In this document: positions 34,462 to 43,430 of the stretch, in pieces | Numbering within the stretch: the stretch's first letter is position 1 | How the letters are laid out: each line of letters begins with the position of its first letter | DNA from: Leucobacter aridicollis | GTDB taxonomy: Bacteria > Actinomycetota > Actinomycetes > Actinomycetales > Microbacteriaceae | DNA: 64,000 nt | Assembly (NCBI RefSeq): GCF_013409595.1 | Contig: NZ_JACCBD010000001.1 | Coordinates: 1,984,001 to 2,048,000, forward strand | Direction: 5' to 3' | The notes under the pieces: generated by a model | The model's input: only the letters and a program-made list of their open reading frames with translations | What the model was told of the DNA's origin: nothing | Database searches by the model: none | Position numbers and translations under genes: made by a program

Positions 34462-35769
34462 ATGATGCAATATTTCGCCGAACCGGCAATCCATTCGTGG
34501 ATCGATCTCGAGACGCTGCTGCGCGACTACGAGCTTGGCCTCGTGGTCGTCGCTGGCGGCGACGACACGACGGGCTCCCGGCCGGTGCAATGGGTCCACT
34601 CGACCGATCTCACGGACCCCACGCCCTTCCTCACGCCGCGCACCGTGCTGCTCACGACGGGCGCGCAGTTCAAGGGCACGCTCGGGATCCGCGCCGCCGA
34701 AGCGTACGTGTCGCGCCTCGTCGCGGCGGGCACGACCGCGCTCGGCGTCGGAGTCGGGATCCGCTGGGACAGGATCCCGCCGACGCTCGTCGAGGCGTGC
34801 GAGCACCTGGGCCTGCCGCTCATCCGCGTCCCATACGACACCCCGTTCATCGCGATCACGCGGGCCGCCGCCCGGCTCATCGACGCCGCGGTGCACGCCC
34901 AGAACCTCGACAGGCTCAGCCAGTCGCACGGGCAGGGGTCCAGGTCGTCGAGCCTCGCGCGGTCTGAGGCCGCGCTCGCGACGGCGACCCTTCGGTTGCT
35001 CATGGCTGGCCACCGGGGCCTCGCCGATCAGGTCGCGGGGCCGCTGTTTCCGCGGCTCCCCCGCGGCCAGGTCTCGGTCGTCGCGCTTCCCGGCATCCAG
35101 CCGGGCCTCGAGCTTGCGGACCTCGGCGACGGCACCGCGGCGGGCGTCGTTGATGGCCGACTGCTCATCGTGTGCGAACCGGCCCAGATACCCGCGGTGA
35201 AGCGACTCGCCCGCGGGATCCCGGGCGGGCTTTCGGAGCGCGGCTCGCTCGACGACCTCGTCGAGCTCGTCGCCCAGGCGGACCGGGCGCTCGAGCACGC
35301 GCTCGCGCAGGAGCGGTCGGACGAGCCGGGCGCGGCCGCGGGGCGCGGCGGCGCTGAGGGATCAGGATCAGGATCAGGATCAGGATCACAGCCCCGTCCG
35401 GGTGCCGGCGGCTCGCCGGGAACGGCGAACCGGATCGTCGAGTATCGCCCCGCCATGCACGCGGGGCTCCTGCAGCTCATCGGCGAGAGCCAGGACGCGC
35501 GGCGCCGCGCGTCGGGGTTCCTCTCCCCCGTCCGCTCGCACGATCGCAAGCACGGCGACGAGATCGAGCGGAGCCTCGAGGCGTGGCTCCGCCACAACGG
35601 CCAGCTCTCGCCCGCGGCCGAGGAGCTCGCGATCCACAGGCATACGCTGCGGGCCCGGATCCGGACCGCGGCGAGCCTGCTGCAGCGCGACATCGACTCC
35701 CCCGACACGCGCTCGGAGCTGTGGACGGCGCTGCGTATCGCTGCGAGCGCTCCTGCCGCTCGGCGGTAG
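34462..35769 (+). CDS. PucR-family transcriptional regulator of the gab genes
   Basis: A 435-residue regulator with an N-terminal PucR sensor domain (about 14–125; VQWVHSTDLTDPTPFLTPRTV) and a C-terminal PucR helix-turn-helix (about 380–425; LEAWLRHNGQLSPAAEELAI, HRHTLRARI). In Corynebacterium glutamicum the PucR-type GabR activates gabTDP with GABA; the divergent arrangement here suggests the same role. The middle linker contains (Gly-Ser)n encoded by five GGATCA units. The start is uncertain among TTG 34459, ATG 34462 and ATG 34465. Confidence 0.87.
   Translation: MMQYFAEPAIHSWIDLETLLRDYELGLVVVAGGDDTTGSRPVQWVHSTDLTDPTPFLTPRTVLLTTGAQFKGTLGIRAAEAYVSRLVAAGTTALGVGVGIRWDRIPPTLVEACEHLGLPLIRVPYDTPFIAITRAAARLIDAAVHAQNLDRLSQSHGQGSRSSSLARSEAALATATLRLLMAGHRGLADQVAGPLFPRLPRGQVSVVALPGIQPGLELADLGDGTAAGVVDGRLLIVCEPAQIPAVKRLARGIPGGLSERGSLDDLVELVAQADRALEHALAQERSDEPGAAAGRGGAEGSGSGSGSGSQPRPGAGGSPGTANRIVEYRPAMHAGLLQLIGESQDARRRASGFLSPVRSHDRKHGDEIERSLEAWLRHNGQLSPAAEELAIHRHTLRARIRTAASLLQRDIDSPDTRSELWTALRIAASAPAARR
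35359..35388 (+). repeat. (GGATCA)5 microsatellite inside the PucR gene
   Basis: Five perfect GGATCA units encode a Gly-Ser linker. Gain or loss of units changes linker length by two residues without shifting the frame. Confidence 0.9.
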
Positions 35770-35773
35770 CGGG

Positions 35774-36400
35774 CTACTCCGCGGTGAAGGTCGCCTCGAC
35801 CTGGACGCTGACGGAGATCTGACCGACGGTGACCTCCGGTAGCGCCGCGGCGGCGCGCGCGAACCGCGCGTCGCCGAGGGGCGATGGACCGCCGCCGCCC
35901 GAGCGGCCGTCGCGAAGCGAGAGCAGCGTGAGCGCGGGCGCGCCGATCGCCGCGGAGAAGTCCTCGGCCGCGGTCCGGGCATCCTGCACGGCAGCGCTTC
36001 GCAGGTTGCGGGTCCACTCGTCGCGCAGCGCGGAGCTGAGTTCCCACTGGACGCGAACGTCAGCACCGCTCTCGGTGAGCTGCGCGGCGACCTCGCCAAC
36101 GCGATCGAGCGCGGTCAAGACGATCTGCACGCTCGCATGCGCCTGATGCTCGACGACAGTGTTGCCGTTCTCGTCTCGCCACGTATTCGAATAGGTCGAG
36201 ACGGGGTCAGCGACGTACTCGATCGCGGCGCCCTCCGCCACGAGGTCCTTCGCGCGCGCAACGAGTTCCGCGTGCGCGGCGTTCGCGGCCTGGAGCGCGG
36301 CCTCACGCGACTCGTCACGACTCGCCACTGAAGCGAACACATCGGCCTGGTCGGCAGGCACGCGCGCCTCGGCGGCACCCATCACGGTAATGTTCGTCAT
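35774..36400 (-). CDS. SIMPL (DUF541) domain protein
   Basis: A 208-residue SIMPL/DUF541 protein. It opens with TNITVMGAAEARVPADQADVFASV, the family's first strand and helix, and has TWRDENGNTVVEHQAHASVQI in the middle. Bacterial relatives form oligomers in the periplasm or cytoplasm with unclear function. No signal peptide is visible, so a cytoplasmic protein is likely. It ends 5 bp from the convergent PucR gene. Its stop codon context is GCGGAGTAGC, also seen at terC. Confidence 0.85.
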   Translation of the reverse strand: MTNITVMGAAEARVPADQADVFASVASRDESREAALQAANAAHAELVARAKDLVAEGAAIEYVADPVSTYSNTWRDENGNTVVEHQAHASVQIVLTALDRVGEVAAQLTESGADVRVQWELSSALRDEWTRNLRSAAVQDARTAAEDFSAAIGAPALTLLSLRDGRSGGGGPSPLGDARFARAAAALPEVTVGQISVSVQVEATFTAE

Positions 36401-36450
36401 CCGGAGATCCTCCTCAACTGGCGCCCTGGGCGACCGCAGCGTCCGCCAAG

Positions 36451-37512
36451 CTAACTGCTCAGCGTCGTGAGCTTATTGTATGGATCCCACCCACCCGGAG
36501 CATAGGTTTCACCGTTCACGCTCAGCGAACCCAGCGCGGGATCGTCGGTCGAGTTCACGGCCTCGCCAACCACACCGGCCTCGCCAACTACACCGGCCTC
36601 GCCAACCTCGCCGATCGGCAGGAATCCGGCGGGAAGCGCGGCGCCAGCGGGGAAGGTTGCGAGCAGGCCGTGATCCTCACCGCCCTCGAGCATCGCCCGC
36701 AGCGGCACAACGACGCCCTGCTGCGCTCCGAACCCGGCCTCCAACAGCTCGCCGCTGAGCCGCACCTCGACGCGTGAGGCGCGCGCCAGCCGCGCCGCGT
36801 CAAGCGCGAGCCCGTCGGAGACGTCCATCATCGCTGTCGCGCCGGCCGCGCTCGCGGCGCGGCCGCCGGCGATCGGCGACCGCGGCGCGAACTGGGCCGC
36901 GAGCTCGGCGCCGTGCGACGACCTCAGCTCCGCGAGCCCGTCTGAGTGCGCGACGCCGGCATCGTCGGCGCTGCGCTCGAACAGGAGCGCGAGCCCCATA
37001 CCTGCCAGGCCGAGCGTCCCCGAATAGGCGACGACGTCGCCGGGGCGCGCACCCGAGCGCAGCACCGGGGCGCGGCCCTCGAGGTCTCCCAGCGCGGTGA
37101 CGGCCGCGGTGAGCACCGGCGCCTGCCCGAGATCGCCGCCGACGACGCCGCACCCGGGCGCGAGCTCCGCGCAGGCCGCGCTCAGACCGCGCGAAATCTC
37201 CTCGAGCAGCGCGACGGGCGTCGACTTCGGGCACGCGAGCGCCACGGTGAGTGCGGTCGGCGTCGCTCCCATGGCGGCGACGTCCGAGAGGTTCGTCGCG
37301 GCGAGCTTCCAGCCGAGATCGAACCCGTCGTGCCAGGCGAGGCGGAAGTCTGGCCCCTCGATCATGGTGTCGGTCGTGACCACGATGTCGCCGGCGCTCG
37401 TGAGCACTGCACAGTCGTCGCCCGGGCCGACAGTCGCGGCGGCCGCGGGTGACAGCCGCGCAAGAATTCGGGCGAGCACGCCCGCCTCACCAAGTTCTCC
37501 TACTGTCTGCAC
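36451..37512 (-). CDS. thiL: thiamine-monophosphate kinase
   Basis: ThiL phosphorylates thiamine monophosphate to the active diphosphate. The 353-residue protein has VGPGDDCAVL, VVTTDTMIEGPDFRLAWHDG and LGWKLAATNLSDVAAMGATP near the N-terminus, MMDVSDGLALDAARLA in the middle and MLEGGEDHGLLATFP later; all metal- and nucleotide-binding motifs are present. An 18-bp tandem repeat in the 3' part encodes three copies of a Gly-Glu-Ala-Gly-Val-Val unit in a loop near 300–318. It is divergent from the DUF3515 gene. Confidence 0.95.
   Translation of the reverse strand: MQTVGELGEAGVLARILARLSPAAAATVGPGDDCAVLTSAGDIVVTTDTMIEGPDFRLAWHDGFDLGWKLAATNLSDVAAMGATPTALTVALACPKSTPVALLEEISRGLSAACAELAPGCGVVGGDLGQAPVLTAAVTALGDLEGRAPVLRSGARPGDVVAYSGTLGLAGMGLALLFERSADDAGVAHSDGLAELRSSHGAELAAQFAPRSPIAGGRAASAAGATAMMDVSDGLALDAARLARASRVEVRLSGELLEAGFGAQQGVVVPLRAMLEGGEDHGLLATFPAGAALPAGFLPIGEVGEAGVVGEAGVVGEAVNSTDDPALGSLSVNGETYAPGGWDPYNKLTTLSS
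36558..36611 (-). repeat. 18-bp tandem repeat within thiL
   Basis: Three units beginning CGGCCTCGCCAAC (36558–36575, 36576–36593, 36594–36611) differ at one to a few bases. They add in-frame copies of a six-residue motif to ThiL. Confidence 0.8.
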
Positions 37513-37598
37513 AGCACCACGCTACCGCGGCGCCGGGCGGCGCGCCCCACTCAGCCCGTTCACCGGCTCCCGGACCGCCCACCGGATAAGGTTGAAGC

Positions 37599-38156
37599 GT
37601 GAAAACTCGGACCGTTCGTACCGCCGCCCTCGTCCTCGCAGCAGGAGCCGTCACGACGATGCTCACAGGCTGCTCTGGCGACGTCCCGATGATCCCCGCC
37701 GACGACGCGAACAACCCCGCGTGCGCCGACGTGATCGTGCGGCTCCCCTCGACCGTCGACGGACTCGACCGCCGCTACACGAACGCGCAGTCCACCGGCG
37801 CGTGGGGCGATCCCGCAAGCGTGCTGCTCTACTGCGGTATCGAGCCGAGCGGCCCGACGACCGACAGCTGCGTCTCCGTGAACGGCGTGGACTGGATCAT
37901 CGACGACTCGCGTGCACCGATGTTTCGGTTCGAGGCGTACGGCCGCAGCCCCGGGCTTGAGGTCGTCGTGAACTTCGACGACGACGTCTCGGGAACGAAC
38001 GTCATCACCGAGCTCAGCGCTTCGGTGAAGAAGCTCCCGCAGGAACGCAAGTGCACGACCATCGCCGACACGATCGACGACTCCCAGTTCGGCGACGCGC
38101 CGCAGGCCGACGCGCCGCAGGCCGACGCGCCGGGCGAGGAGCCCGCCGGCGAGTAG
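37599..38156 (+). CDS. DUF3515 lipoprotein
   Basis: A 185-residue actinobacterial lipoprotein of family DUF3515. The N-terminus has a signal peptide and the lipobox LTGC (Cys25). NPACADVIVRLPSTVDGLDRR, TGAWGDPASVLLYCGIEPSG and VDWIIDDSRAPMFRFEAYGR are the expected blocks, and four Cys residues could pair outside the membrane. The C-terminus has two repeats of QADAP. The GTG start follows GATAAG closely and may be leaderless. The gene is usually near ddl and thiL, as here. The stop codon lies in a 20-bp tandem repeat. Confidence 0.9.
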   Translation: MKTRTVRTAALVLAAGAVTTMLTGCSGDVPMIPADDANNPACADVIVRLPSTVDGLDRRYTNAQSTGAWGDPASVLLYCGIEPSGPTTDSCVSVNGVDWIIDDSRAPMFRFEAYGRSPGLEVVVNFDDDVSGTNVITELSASVKKLPQERKCTTIADTIDDSQFGDAPQADAPQADAPGEEPAGE

Positions 38157-38230
38157 CCCCGCGGCACGGCGAGTAGCCCAGCGGCACAGCGAGTAGCCCA
38201 GCGGCACGGCGAGGAGCCACGCGGCACGGC
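38151..38230 (+). repeat. four 20-bp tandem repeats across the DUF3515 stop codon
   Basis: Unit GAGTAGCCCAGCGGCACGGC occurs four times with few changes (38151, 38171, 38191, 38211). The TAG of the first unit is the stop codon, and units two and three repeat it. The array lies between two convergent genes. Confidence 0.92.
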
Positions 38231-38253
38231 GCGGCTACTCCCCGATTCGCGAT

Positions 38254-39423
38254 CTAGTAGGCGGGGAGTTTCTCGAGCGCGAGCTCGATGAGCTCGGTGA
38301 TCAGCTCCGAGTAGCTCATGCCTGACGCCTCCCAGAGCATCGGGTACATCGACGCGGGGGTGAATCCCGGCAGCGTGTTCAGCTCGTTGAGCACGGGCCC
38401 GTCCTCGGTGAGGAAGAAGTCGATCCGTGAGAGCGTGCGCGCCTGCGTGCCCTCGAACGCGCGCACCGCGGCGTCCTGGATCGCCGCGAACTCCGCGTCG
38501 GTGACCTTCGCAGGCAGCACGAGCTGCACGCCCGAAGCTCCGAGGTACTTCGCCTCGAAGTCGTAGAAGTCTCGCCCGGTCACGACGATCTCGCCGATCA
38601 CGCTGCTTGTGCGCGTCGGCTGGCCCTCGCGCCCCTCGAGCACGGCGATCTCGACCTCCCGGCCGGTGATGCCGGACTCGATGAGCACCGTGCGATCCTC
38701 AGCGAACGCGACCTCGAGGGCGGCGGGGATCTCGCTCGCCTCGGTGACGCGGCTCACGCCGACGGACGATCCCGCGCGCGCTGGCTTCACGAACAGCGGG
38801 TACGTGAGTCCCGCGTCGATCGTGTCGAGAATCGCGGGGTTCCGGTCAAGCTCGCCGCGGGTGACTGTGCGCCACGGCGCGACCGGGATCCCCATGCTCT
38901 GCAGCACGACCTTCACGAGGTGCTTGTCCATGCACAGTGACGACCCGAGCACGCCCGAGCCAACGTAGGGCATGTCGATCAGGTCGAGCATGCCCTGGAT
39001 GGTACCGTCCTCGCCGTAGGGGCCGTGCAGCATCGGCATCACGACGTCGATCGCTCCGAGGGAGCTCAGCGAGCCGTCGCTCGACACGAGGGTGAGCGCG
39101 CGGGTGTCCACCGACGCGGGCCAGATGACGCGGGTGCCGTTGTCGCGCACCTCGGGAAGCGCCGGGGCGTCGAGGCGGTAATCGGCGAGATCGCCCTCGT
39201 GCATGAGCACCATCGCGCCCCGCTTCGTGATGCCGACGAGGGTCACGTCGAATCGCTCCCTGTCGATGGCGCGGAGGATCCCAGCGGCGGTGACGCAGCT
39301 GATCCCGTGCTCGCTCGACCGCCCGCCGAAGACGAGGGCGACGCGATGCTTCGCGCCCGATCCTGACCGGTCGGCCTGCTCGTCGAGCTGCTGGTTGAGA
39401 TCCTCAGCCTGGACTACGCTCAC
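38254..39423 (-). CDS. ddl: D-alanine–D-alanine ligase
   Basis: Ddl makes the D-Ala-D-Ala dipeptide of peptidoglycan. The 389-residue ATP-grasp enzyme has VALVFGGRSSEHGISC, PMLHGPYGEDGTIQGMLDL, YPLFVKPARAGSSVGVSRV and FFLTEDGPVLNELNTLPGFT with the metal-binding Glu and Asn. I chose the GTG at 39423 because it overlaps the gpsA stop in GTGA; a longer frame runs into gpsA. It is last in plsC–gpsA–ddl. Confidence 0.96.
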   Translation of the reverse strand: MSVVQAEDLNQQLDEQADRSGSGAKHRVALVFGGRSSEHGISCVTAAGILRAIDRERFDVTLVGITKRGAMVLMHEGDLADYRLDAPALPEVRDNGTRVIWPASVDTRALTLVSSDGSLSSLGAIDVVMPMLHGPYGEDGTIQGMLDLIDMPYVGSGVLGSSLCMDKHLVKVVLQSMGIPVAPWRTVTRGELDRNPAILDTIDAGLTYPLFVKPARAGSSVGVSRVTEASEIPAALEVAFAEDRTVLIESGITGREVEIAVLEGREGQPTRTSSVIGEIVVTGRDFYDFEAKYLGASGVQLVLPAKVTDAEFAAIQDAAVRAFEGTQARTLSRIDFFLTEDGPVLNELNTLPGFTPASMYPMLWEASGMSYSELITELIELALEKLPAY

Positions 39424-40520
39424 TGTGTGCGCTCCTTCCGGCGCCCGAACAGGCGCCGCCAACCCGGCTTCGAGTCGCGCTTCAGCACGAGCTCTCGGCG
39501 CGGAATTCCGTCTTCGGTTGCGAGATGGGGGCCAAGGTTCTTCGGCTCCATCTCGCCGTCAAGCACCATCGCCACCTGCTGCACGATCGGCATGACGATG
39601 CCGCGCGACTTCGCAAGCTCGAGCACGGGCGCGACCGAGGTGATGCCCTCGGCGACCTGCTGCATCTGCTCCCTGGTCTCCTCCTGCGAGTAGCCCTGGC
39701 CGATGAGCCGGCCCGCGGTGTTGTTGCGCGAGAGCGGCGACTGGCAGGTCGCGATGAGGTCGCCGAGCCCTGCGAGGCCCGAGAGCGTGATCGGGTCGCC
39801 GCCCTGTGCCACGGCGAACTCGGTCATCTCCGCGAGTCCGCGCGTGATGATCGACGCCTTCGTGTTCTCGCCGTAGCCGACGCCGTCGACGATCCCGATC
39901 GCGAGCGCGATGAGGTTCTTGAGCACCCCGCCGAGCTCCGTACCGACGACGTCGTGGTTCACGTACGTGCGGAAGTAGGGCGCGGAGCAGGCCTGCGCGA
40001 CCTCCTGGGCGACGGCGATCGACGCGCACGACGCGACGGCGCCGGTCGGCTGCTCTTTCGCGATCTCGAGCGCGATGTTGGGCCCGGAGACGACGGCGAT
40101 CCTGTCGGGTTCGAGGTCGAGCGTGTCATGAATGACCTCGCTCATGCGCATCGTCGTCGTGCGCTCGACGCCCTTCACCAGGCTGACAAGCACGCTCGTC
40201 GGCTCGAGGTACGGCTCGATGTCGTGCAGGTTCTGGCGCAGCGACTGGCTCGGTACCGCGAGGAACACGAGGCGCGCGCCGCGCAACGCGTCCGCGAGGT
40301 TCGCGGTCGCCTTCAGAGTCTTCGGGAGGTTGACCCCCGGCAGGTACTGGCTGTTGCGCTTCGCGACCTGGATCTCGTCGGAGACCTCACTGCGCCTCGC
40401 CCAGATCGTCACGTCGGAGCCGGCGTCGCAGAGCACCTTCGCGAACGTCGTGCCCCAGCTTCCTGCTCCGATGACGGCGACCTTCGCGCCGCGCGGTGAT
40501 CGCGTTGCTGCCGAGTTCAA
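39420..40520 (-). CDS. gpsA: NAD(P)H-dependent glycerol-3-phosphate dehydrogenase
   Basis: GpsA reduces dihydroxyacetone phosphate to sn-glycerol 3-phosphate for phospholipid synthesis. The 366-residue protein has the NAD motif VAVIGAGSWGTTFAKVL near the N-terminus, VSGPNIALEIAKEQPTGAV, and the catalytic-Lys region GGVLKNLIALAIGIVDGVGYGENTKA. No ATG is suitable. The TTG at 40520 overlaps the plsC stop as TTGA and gives a normal N-terminus, so it is the best start. The C-terminus is basic (WRRLFGRRKERTQ). Confidence 0.95.
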   Translation of the reverse strand: MNSAATRSPRGAKVAVIGAGSWGTTFAKVLCDAGSDVTIWARRSEVSDEIQVAKRNSQYLPGVNLPKTLKATANLADALRGARLVFLAVPSQSLRQNLHDIEPYLEPTSVLVSLVKGVERTTTMRMSEVIHDTLDLEPDRIAVVSGPNIALEIAKEQPTGAVASCASIAVAQEVAQACSAPYFRTYVNHDVVGTELGGVLKNLIALAIGIVDGVGYGENTKASIITRGLAEMTEFAVAQGGDPITLSGLAGLGDLIATCQSPLSRNNTAGRLIGQGYSQEETREQMQQVAEGITSVAPVLELAKSRGIVMPIVQQVAMVLDGEMEPKNLGPHLATEDGIPRRELVLKRDSKPGWRRLFGRRKERTQ

Positions 40521-41290
40521 AAACGCCCCGTCTCGTTCTGCTGATGCTTCGCGGGATCCCAGCGCTCTTCCGGCGCCTTCTCGTCCCGCAGGCCCTCGAG
40601 GAGCGCGGTGATCTCGTTCATGAGCTTCTTCGTCGCCTCGTTGATGAGCTTCTGGTCGATGTGCCGGCCCTCGAACTCGCTCATGTCCATCGGCTCGCCG
40701 ATGGCGACCTCGATGGTCTTCCGCGGGAACGGGCGAATGGACTTGCCGTAGCGCGGCATGAGTTCCTGCGTGCCCCAGTGGGCCGCGGGGATGAGCGGGA
40801 TACCGCTCTCGAGCGCGAGCCGGACGGCCCCGCTCTTGCCGCGCATCGGCCACAGATCAGGATCGCGGGTGAGCGTCCCCTCGGGGTACACGATCACGCC
40901 GCCCTGGTTCTCGATGAGCTTGCTCGCCGAGCTCATCGGGTTGTCGAGTCCCGTCGAACGGGTCGCACCGGCGCGTTCAACGGGGATCTGGCCGCTCTTG
41001 CGCATCATCCAGCCGAGCACGGGAACCTTGAACAGGCTCTCCTTGGCCATGAAGTGGGGCACGCGCCCCAGGTGCCAGATCGCCGCGCCCATCGCGATGG
41101 GGTCGATCTCACTGAAATGGTTCGGCGCGAGGATGAACGGGCCGGACTTCGGAAGCTTCGACTTCGGCGTAAAGCGGTAGCGAACCATCAGCGACCACAC
41201 GGGCAGAATGAGCCCCGCGAGCAGCCAAAACATCGAGGGCTTGCGCTTCTCCGCCCCGGGCTGGCTTCGCAGCTTCACCGTTTTCGTCAT
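40517..41290 (-). CDS. plsC: 1-acyl-sn-glycerol-3-phosphate acyltransferase
   Basis: PlsC acylates lysophosphatidic acid to phosphatidic acid. The 257-residue protein has an N-terminal membrane segment (FWLLAGLILPVWSLMV), the catalytic NHFSEID (H-x4-D), the substrate-binding YPEGTLTRD and PLIPAAHWGTQE. It precedes gpsA with a 4-bp overlap, so glycerol-3-phosphate formation and acylation are coupled. A 77-bp gap separates it from murA upstream. Confidence 0.92.
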   Translation of the reverse strand: MTKTVKLRSQPGAEKRKPSMFWLLAGLILPVWSLMVRYRFTPKSKLPKSGPFILAPNHFSEIDPIAMGAAIWHLGRVPHFMAKESLFKVPVLGWMMRKSGQIPVERAGATRSTGLDNPMSSASKLIENQGGVIVYPEGTLTRDPDLWPMRGKSGAVRLALESGIPLIPAAHWGTQELMPRYGKSIRPFPRKTIEVAIGEPMDMSEFEGRHIDQKLINEATKKLMNEITALLEGLRDEKAPEERWDPAKHQQNETGRF

Positions 41291-41367
41291 GGTTCAATTA
41301 TCCCCGAATCCCGCGCACGCAACTGCATAAGCGCCAGTGCGGCGCGGGACTCACGAATATTCGTGCC

Positions 41368-42813
41368 CTAGGCCTCGAAGACGAAGTCGGCGCCGAGCAG
41401 GCGGAGCTTCTCAATGAAGTTCTCGTACCCGCGCGCGATGATGCCGATGTTCGACACCTTCGACTCGCCCTCCGCGATCATTGCTGCGATGAGGTGGCTA
41501 AAGCCGCCACGCAGGTCGGGGACGACGACGTCTGCCGCGGTGAGCGGGGTCGGCCCGGTGATGACCGCGGCCTGCTCGAACTCGCGGCGCTTCACGCGGC
41601 GACCGGCCTCGCTCAGGCCGTTCGGGTGCACGACGATGTTCGCGCCCATCGTGTTCAGCGCGTCGGTGAACCCGAAGCGGTTCTCGTAGACGGTCTCGTG
41701 GATCGTCGAGGTGCCGTTCGCCTGCGTGAGCGCGACGACGAGGGGCTGCTGCCAGTCGGTCATGAAGCCGGGGTGCACGTCGGTCTCGATCGTGACGGGC
41801 TTCAGGTCGCCGCCCGGGTGCCAGAAGCGGATCCCGTCGTCGTGCACGTCGAAGTCGCCGCCGACCTTACGGTACGCGTTCAGGAAGGTCATCATCTCTT
41901 CCTGACGCACGCCACCGACGAAGATATCGCCCTTGGTCGCGAGCGCGGCTGCTGCCCAGCTCGCGGCCTCGTTCCGGTCGAAGATCGCCTTGTGGTCGTA
42001 GCCGCGGAGCTCGTCGACGCCCTCGATGAGGATCACGCGGTTCGGCTCCATCGAGATGATCGCGCCCATCTTCTGCAGGATGCAGATGAGGTCGATGATC
42101 TCCGGCTCGATCGCCGCGTTGCGCAGCTCGGTCTGGCCCTCAGCGAGCACCGCGGTCAGCAGCACCTGCTCGGTCGCGCCGACAGACGGGTAGGGCAGCT
42201 CAATGTTCGCACCCTTCAGGCCGTTCGGCGCGGTCAGGCTGATGCCGCTCGGGAGCTTCTCGACGACGGCGCCGAACTCGCGGAGCGCGTCGAGGTGGAA
42301 GTCGATCGGGCGGTCGCCGATCCGGCAGCCGCCGAGATCAGGGATGAACGCCTCGCCGAGGCGGTGAAGCAGCGGGCCGCAGAACAGGATCGGAATGCGC
42401 GATGACCCCGCGTGTGCGTCGATGTCGGCCTTGTGGGCGACCTCAACGTTCGACGGGTCGAAATGCCACTCGTCGGCGTCCTCGCCCTTGGTGATGAGCA
42501 CGCCGTGCAGCGCGAGCAGTCCGGCGACGACCCGCACGTCCGAGATGTTCGGAACGTTGCGCAGCACGCTCGGGGTCTTCCCCAGGAGCGTCGCCACCAT
42601 GGCCTTCGTTGCGAGGTTCTTCGCGCCGCGGACCTCGATGCGGCCCTTCAGCGGAGTACCGCCCTTGATGATGATCTCATCAGAGGTGAGGCCGACCTTC
42701 GCGCCCTGGTTTGCGGCGTCGTGCTGGAGGGCCCTGGATGCGGTCTCCTCCTCGTTCGGCTTCGTCAGACCCTCCGGGATCTCCGGTGCGTCCGTCTGCT
42801 CTGCGTTGCTCAA
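41368..42813 (-). CDS. murA: UDP-N-acetylglucosamine 1-carboxyvinyltransferase
   Basis: MurA commits UDP-GlcNAc to peptidoglycan synthesis with phosphoenolpyruvate. The 481-residue protein has a polar N-terminal extension of about 45 residues before the fold starts at DEIIIKGGTPLKGRIEV. The catalytic Cys (about 163) is kept in LGGCRIGDRP, so fosfomycin could in principle react with it. VRGAKNLATKAMVA and the C-terminal DLRGGFSHLIAAMIAEG are conserved. leuD lies 12 bp upstream, and transcription may continue from the leu genes. Confidence 0.95.
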   Translation of the reverse strand: MSNAEQTDAPEIPEGLTKPNEEETASRALQHDAANQGAKVGLTSDEIIIKGGTPLKGRIEVRGAKNLATKAMVATLLGKTPSVLRNVPNISDVRVVAGLLALHGVLITKGEDADEWHFDPSNVEVAHKADIDAHAGSSRIPILFCGPLLHRLGEAFIPDLGGCRIGDRPIDFHLDALREFGAVVEKLPSGISLTAPNGLKGANIELPYPSVGATEQVLLTAVLAEGQTELRNAAIEPEIIDLICILQKMGAIISMEPNRVILIEGVDELRGYDHKAIFDRNEAASWAAAALATKGDIFVGGVRQEEMMTFLNAYRKVGGDFDVHDDGIRFWHPGGDLKPVTIETDVHPGFMTDWQQPLVVALTQANGTSTIHETVYENRFGFTDALNTMGANIVVHPNGLSEAGRRVKRREFEQAAVITGPTPLTAADVVVPDLRGGFSHLIAAMIAEGESKVSNIGIIARGYENFIEKLRLLGADFVFEA

Positions 42814-42825
42814 CGTGGGTGCCTC

Positions 42826-43428
42826 CTAGGCGTTCGTGGCGGGCAGTGTCGTGGGCATCCAGCCCGGGCGACGCGCCTCAAACTCAGTAATTGCGGACTC
42901 GTTGCGTAGTGTCAGGGAGATGTCGTCGAGACCCTCCATGAGCCGCCACCGAGTGTAGTCGTCGATGTCGAATGAGACTGTCAGGTCGCCGGCCGTCACG
43001 GTGCGGTCCTCAAGGTTCACCGAGACCTGCGTCGCGGGGTCCGCCTCGACGACGGCCCACAGCCGCTCGACGTCGGCCTCGGCGACCTGGGCTGCGAGGA
43101 GCCCCTGTTTGCCCGAGTTCCCGCGGAAGATGTCGGCGAAGCGGGCCGAGATGACGACCTTGAACCCGTAGTCGCGCAGCGCCCAGACGGCGTGCTCGCG
43201 GGACGAGCCCGTACCGAAGTCGGGGCCGGCGATCAGGATCTCGGCACCCGCGTACTCGGGCTGGTTCAGCACGAACTCGGAGTCCTGGCGCCAGTGATAG
43301 AAGAGCGCGTCGTCAAACCCTGTCTTCGTGACGCGCTTCAAGAAGACCGCGGGGATGATCTGGTCGGTGTCGACGTTCGAGCGGCGCAGCGGGACTGCGG
43401 TCGCGTTCAGCGTGGTGAACTTTTCCAT
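42826..43428 (-). CDS. leuD: 3-isopropylmalate dehydratase small subunit
   Basis: LeuD with LeuC isomerises 2-isopropylmalate to 3-isopropylmalate in leucine synthesis. The 200-residue protein starts [20 protein letters not shown] at 43428 and has [13 protein letters not shown] and [20 protein letters not shown], the substrate-binding swivel-domain motifs. It begins 2 bp after the leuC stop, so the two are coupled. Confidence 0.96.
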   Translation of the reverse strand: MEKFTTLNATAVPLRRSNVDTDQIIPAVFLKRVTKTGFDDALFYHWRQDSEFVLNQPEYAGAEILIAGPDFGTGSSREHAVWALRDYGFKVVISARFADIFRGNSGKQGLLAAQVAEADVERLWAVVEADPATQVSVNLEDRTVTAGDLTVSFDIDDYTRWRLMEGLDDISLTLRNESAITEFEARRPGWMPTTLPATNA

Positions 43429-43430
43429 GA

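Noticed and set aside
38151..38230. Possible CRISPR array
   Set aside because: The units are directly adjacent with no spacers, and no cas gene is in the window. The same holds for 45215–45317.
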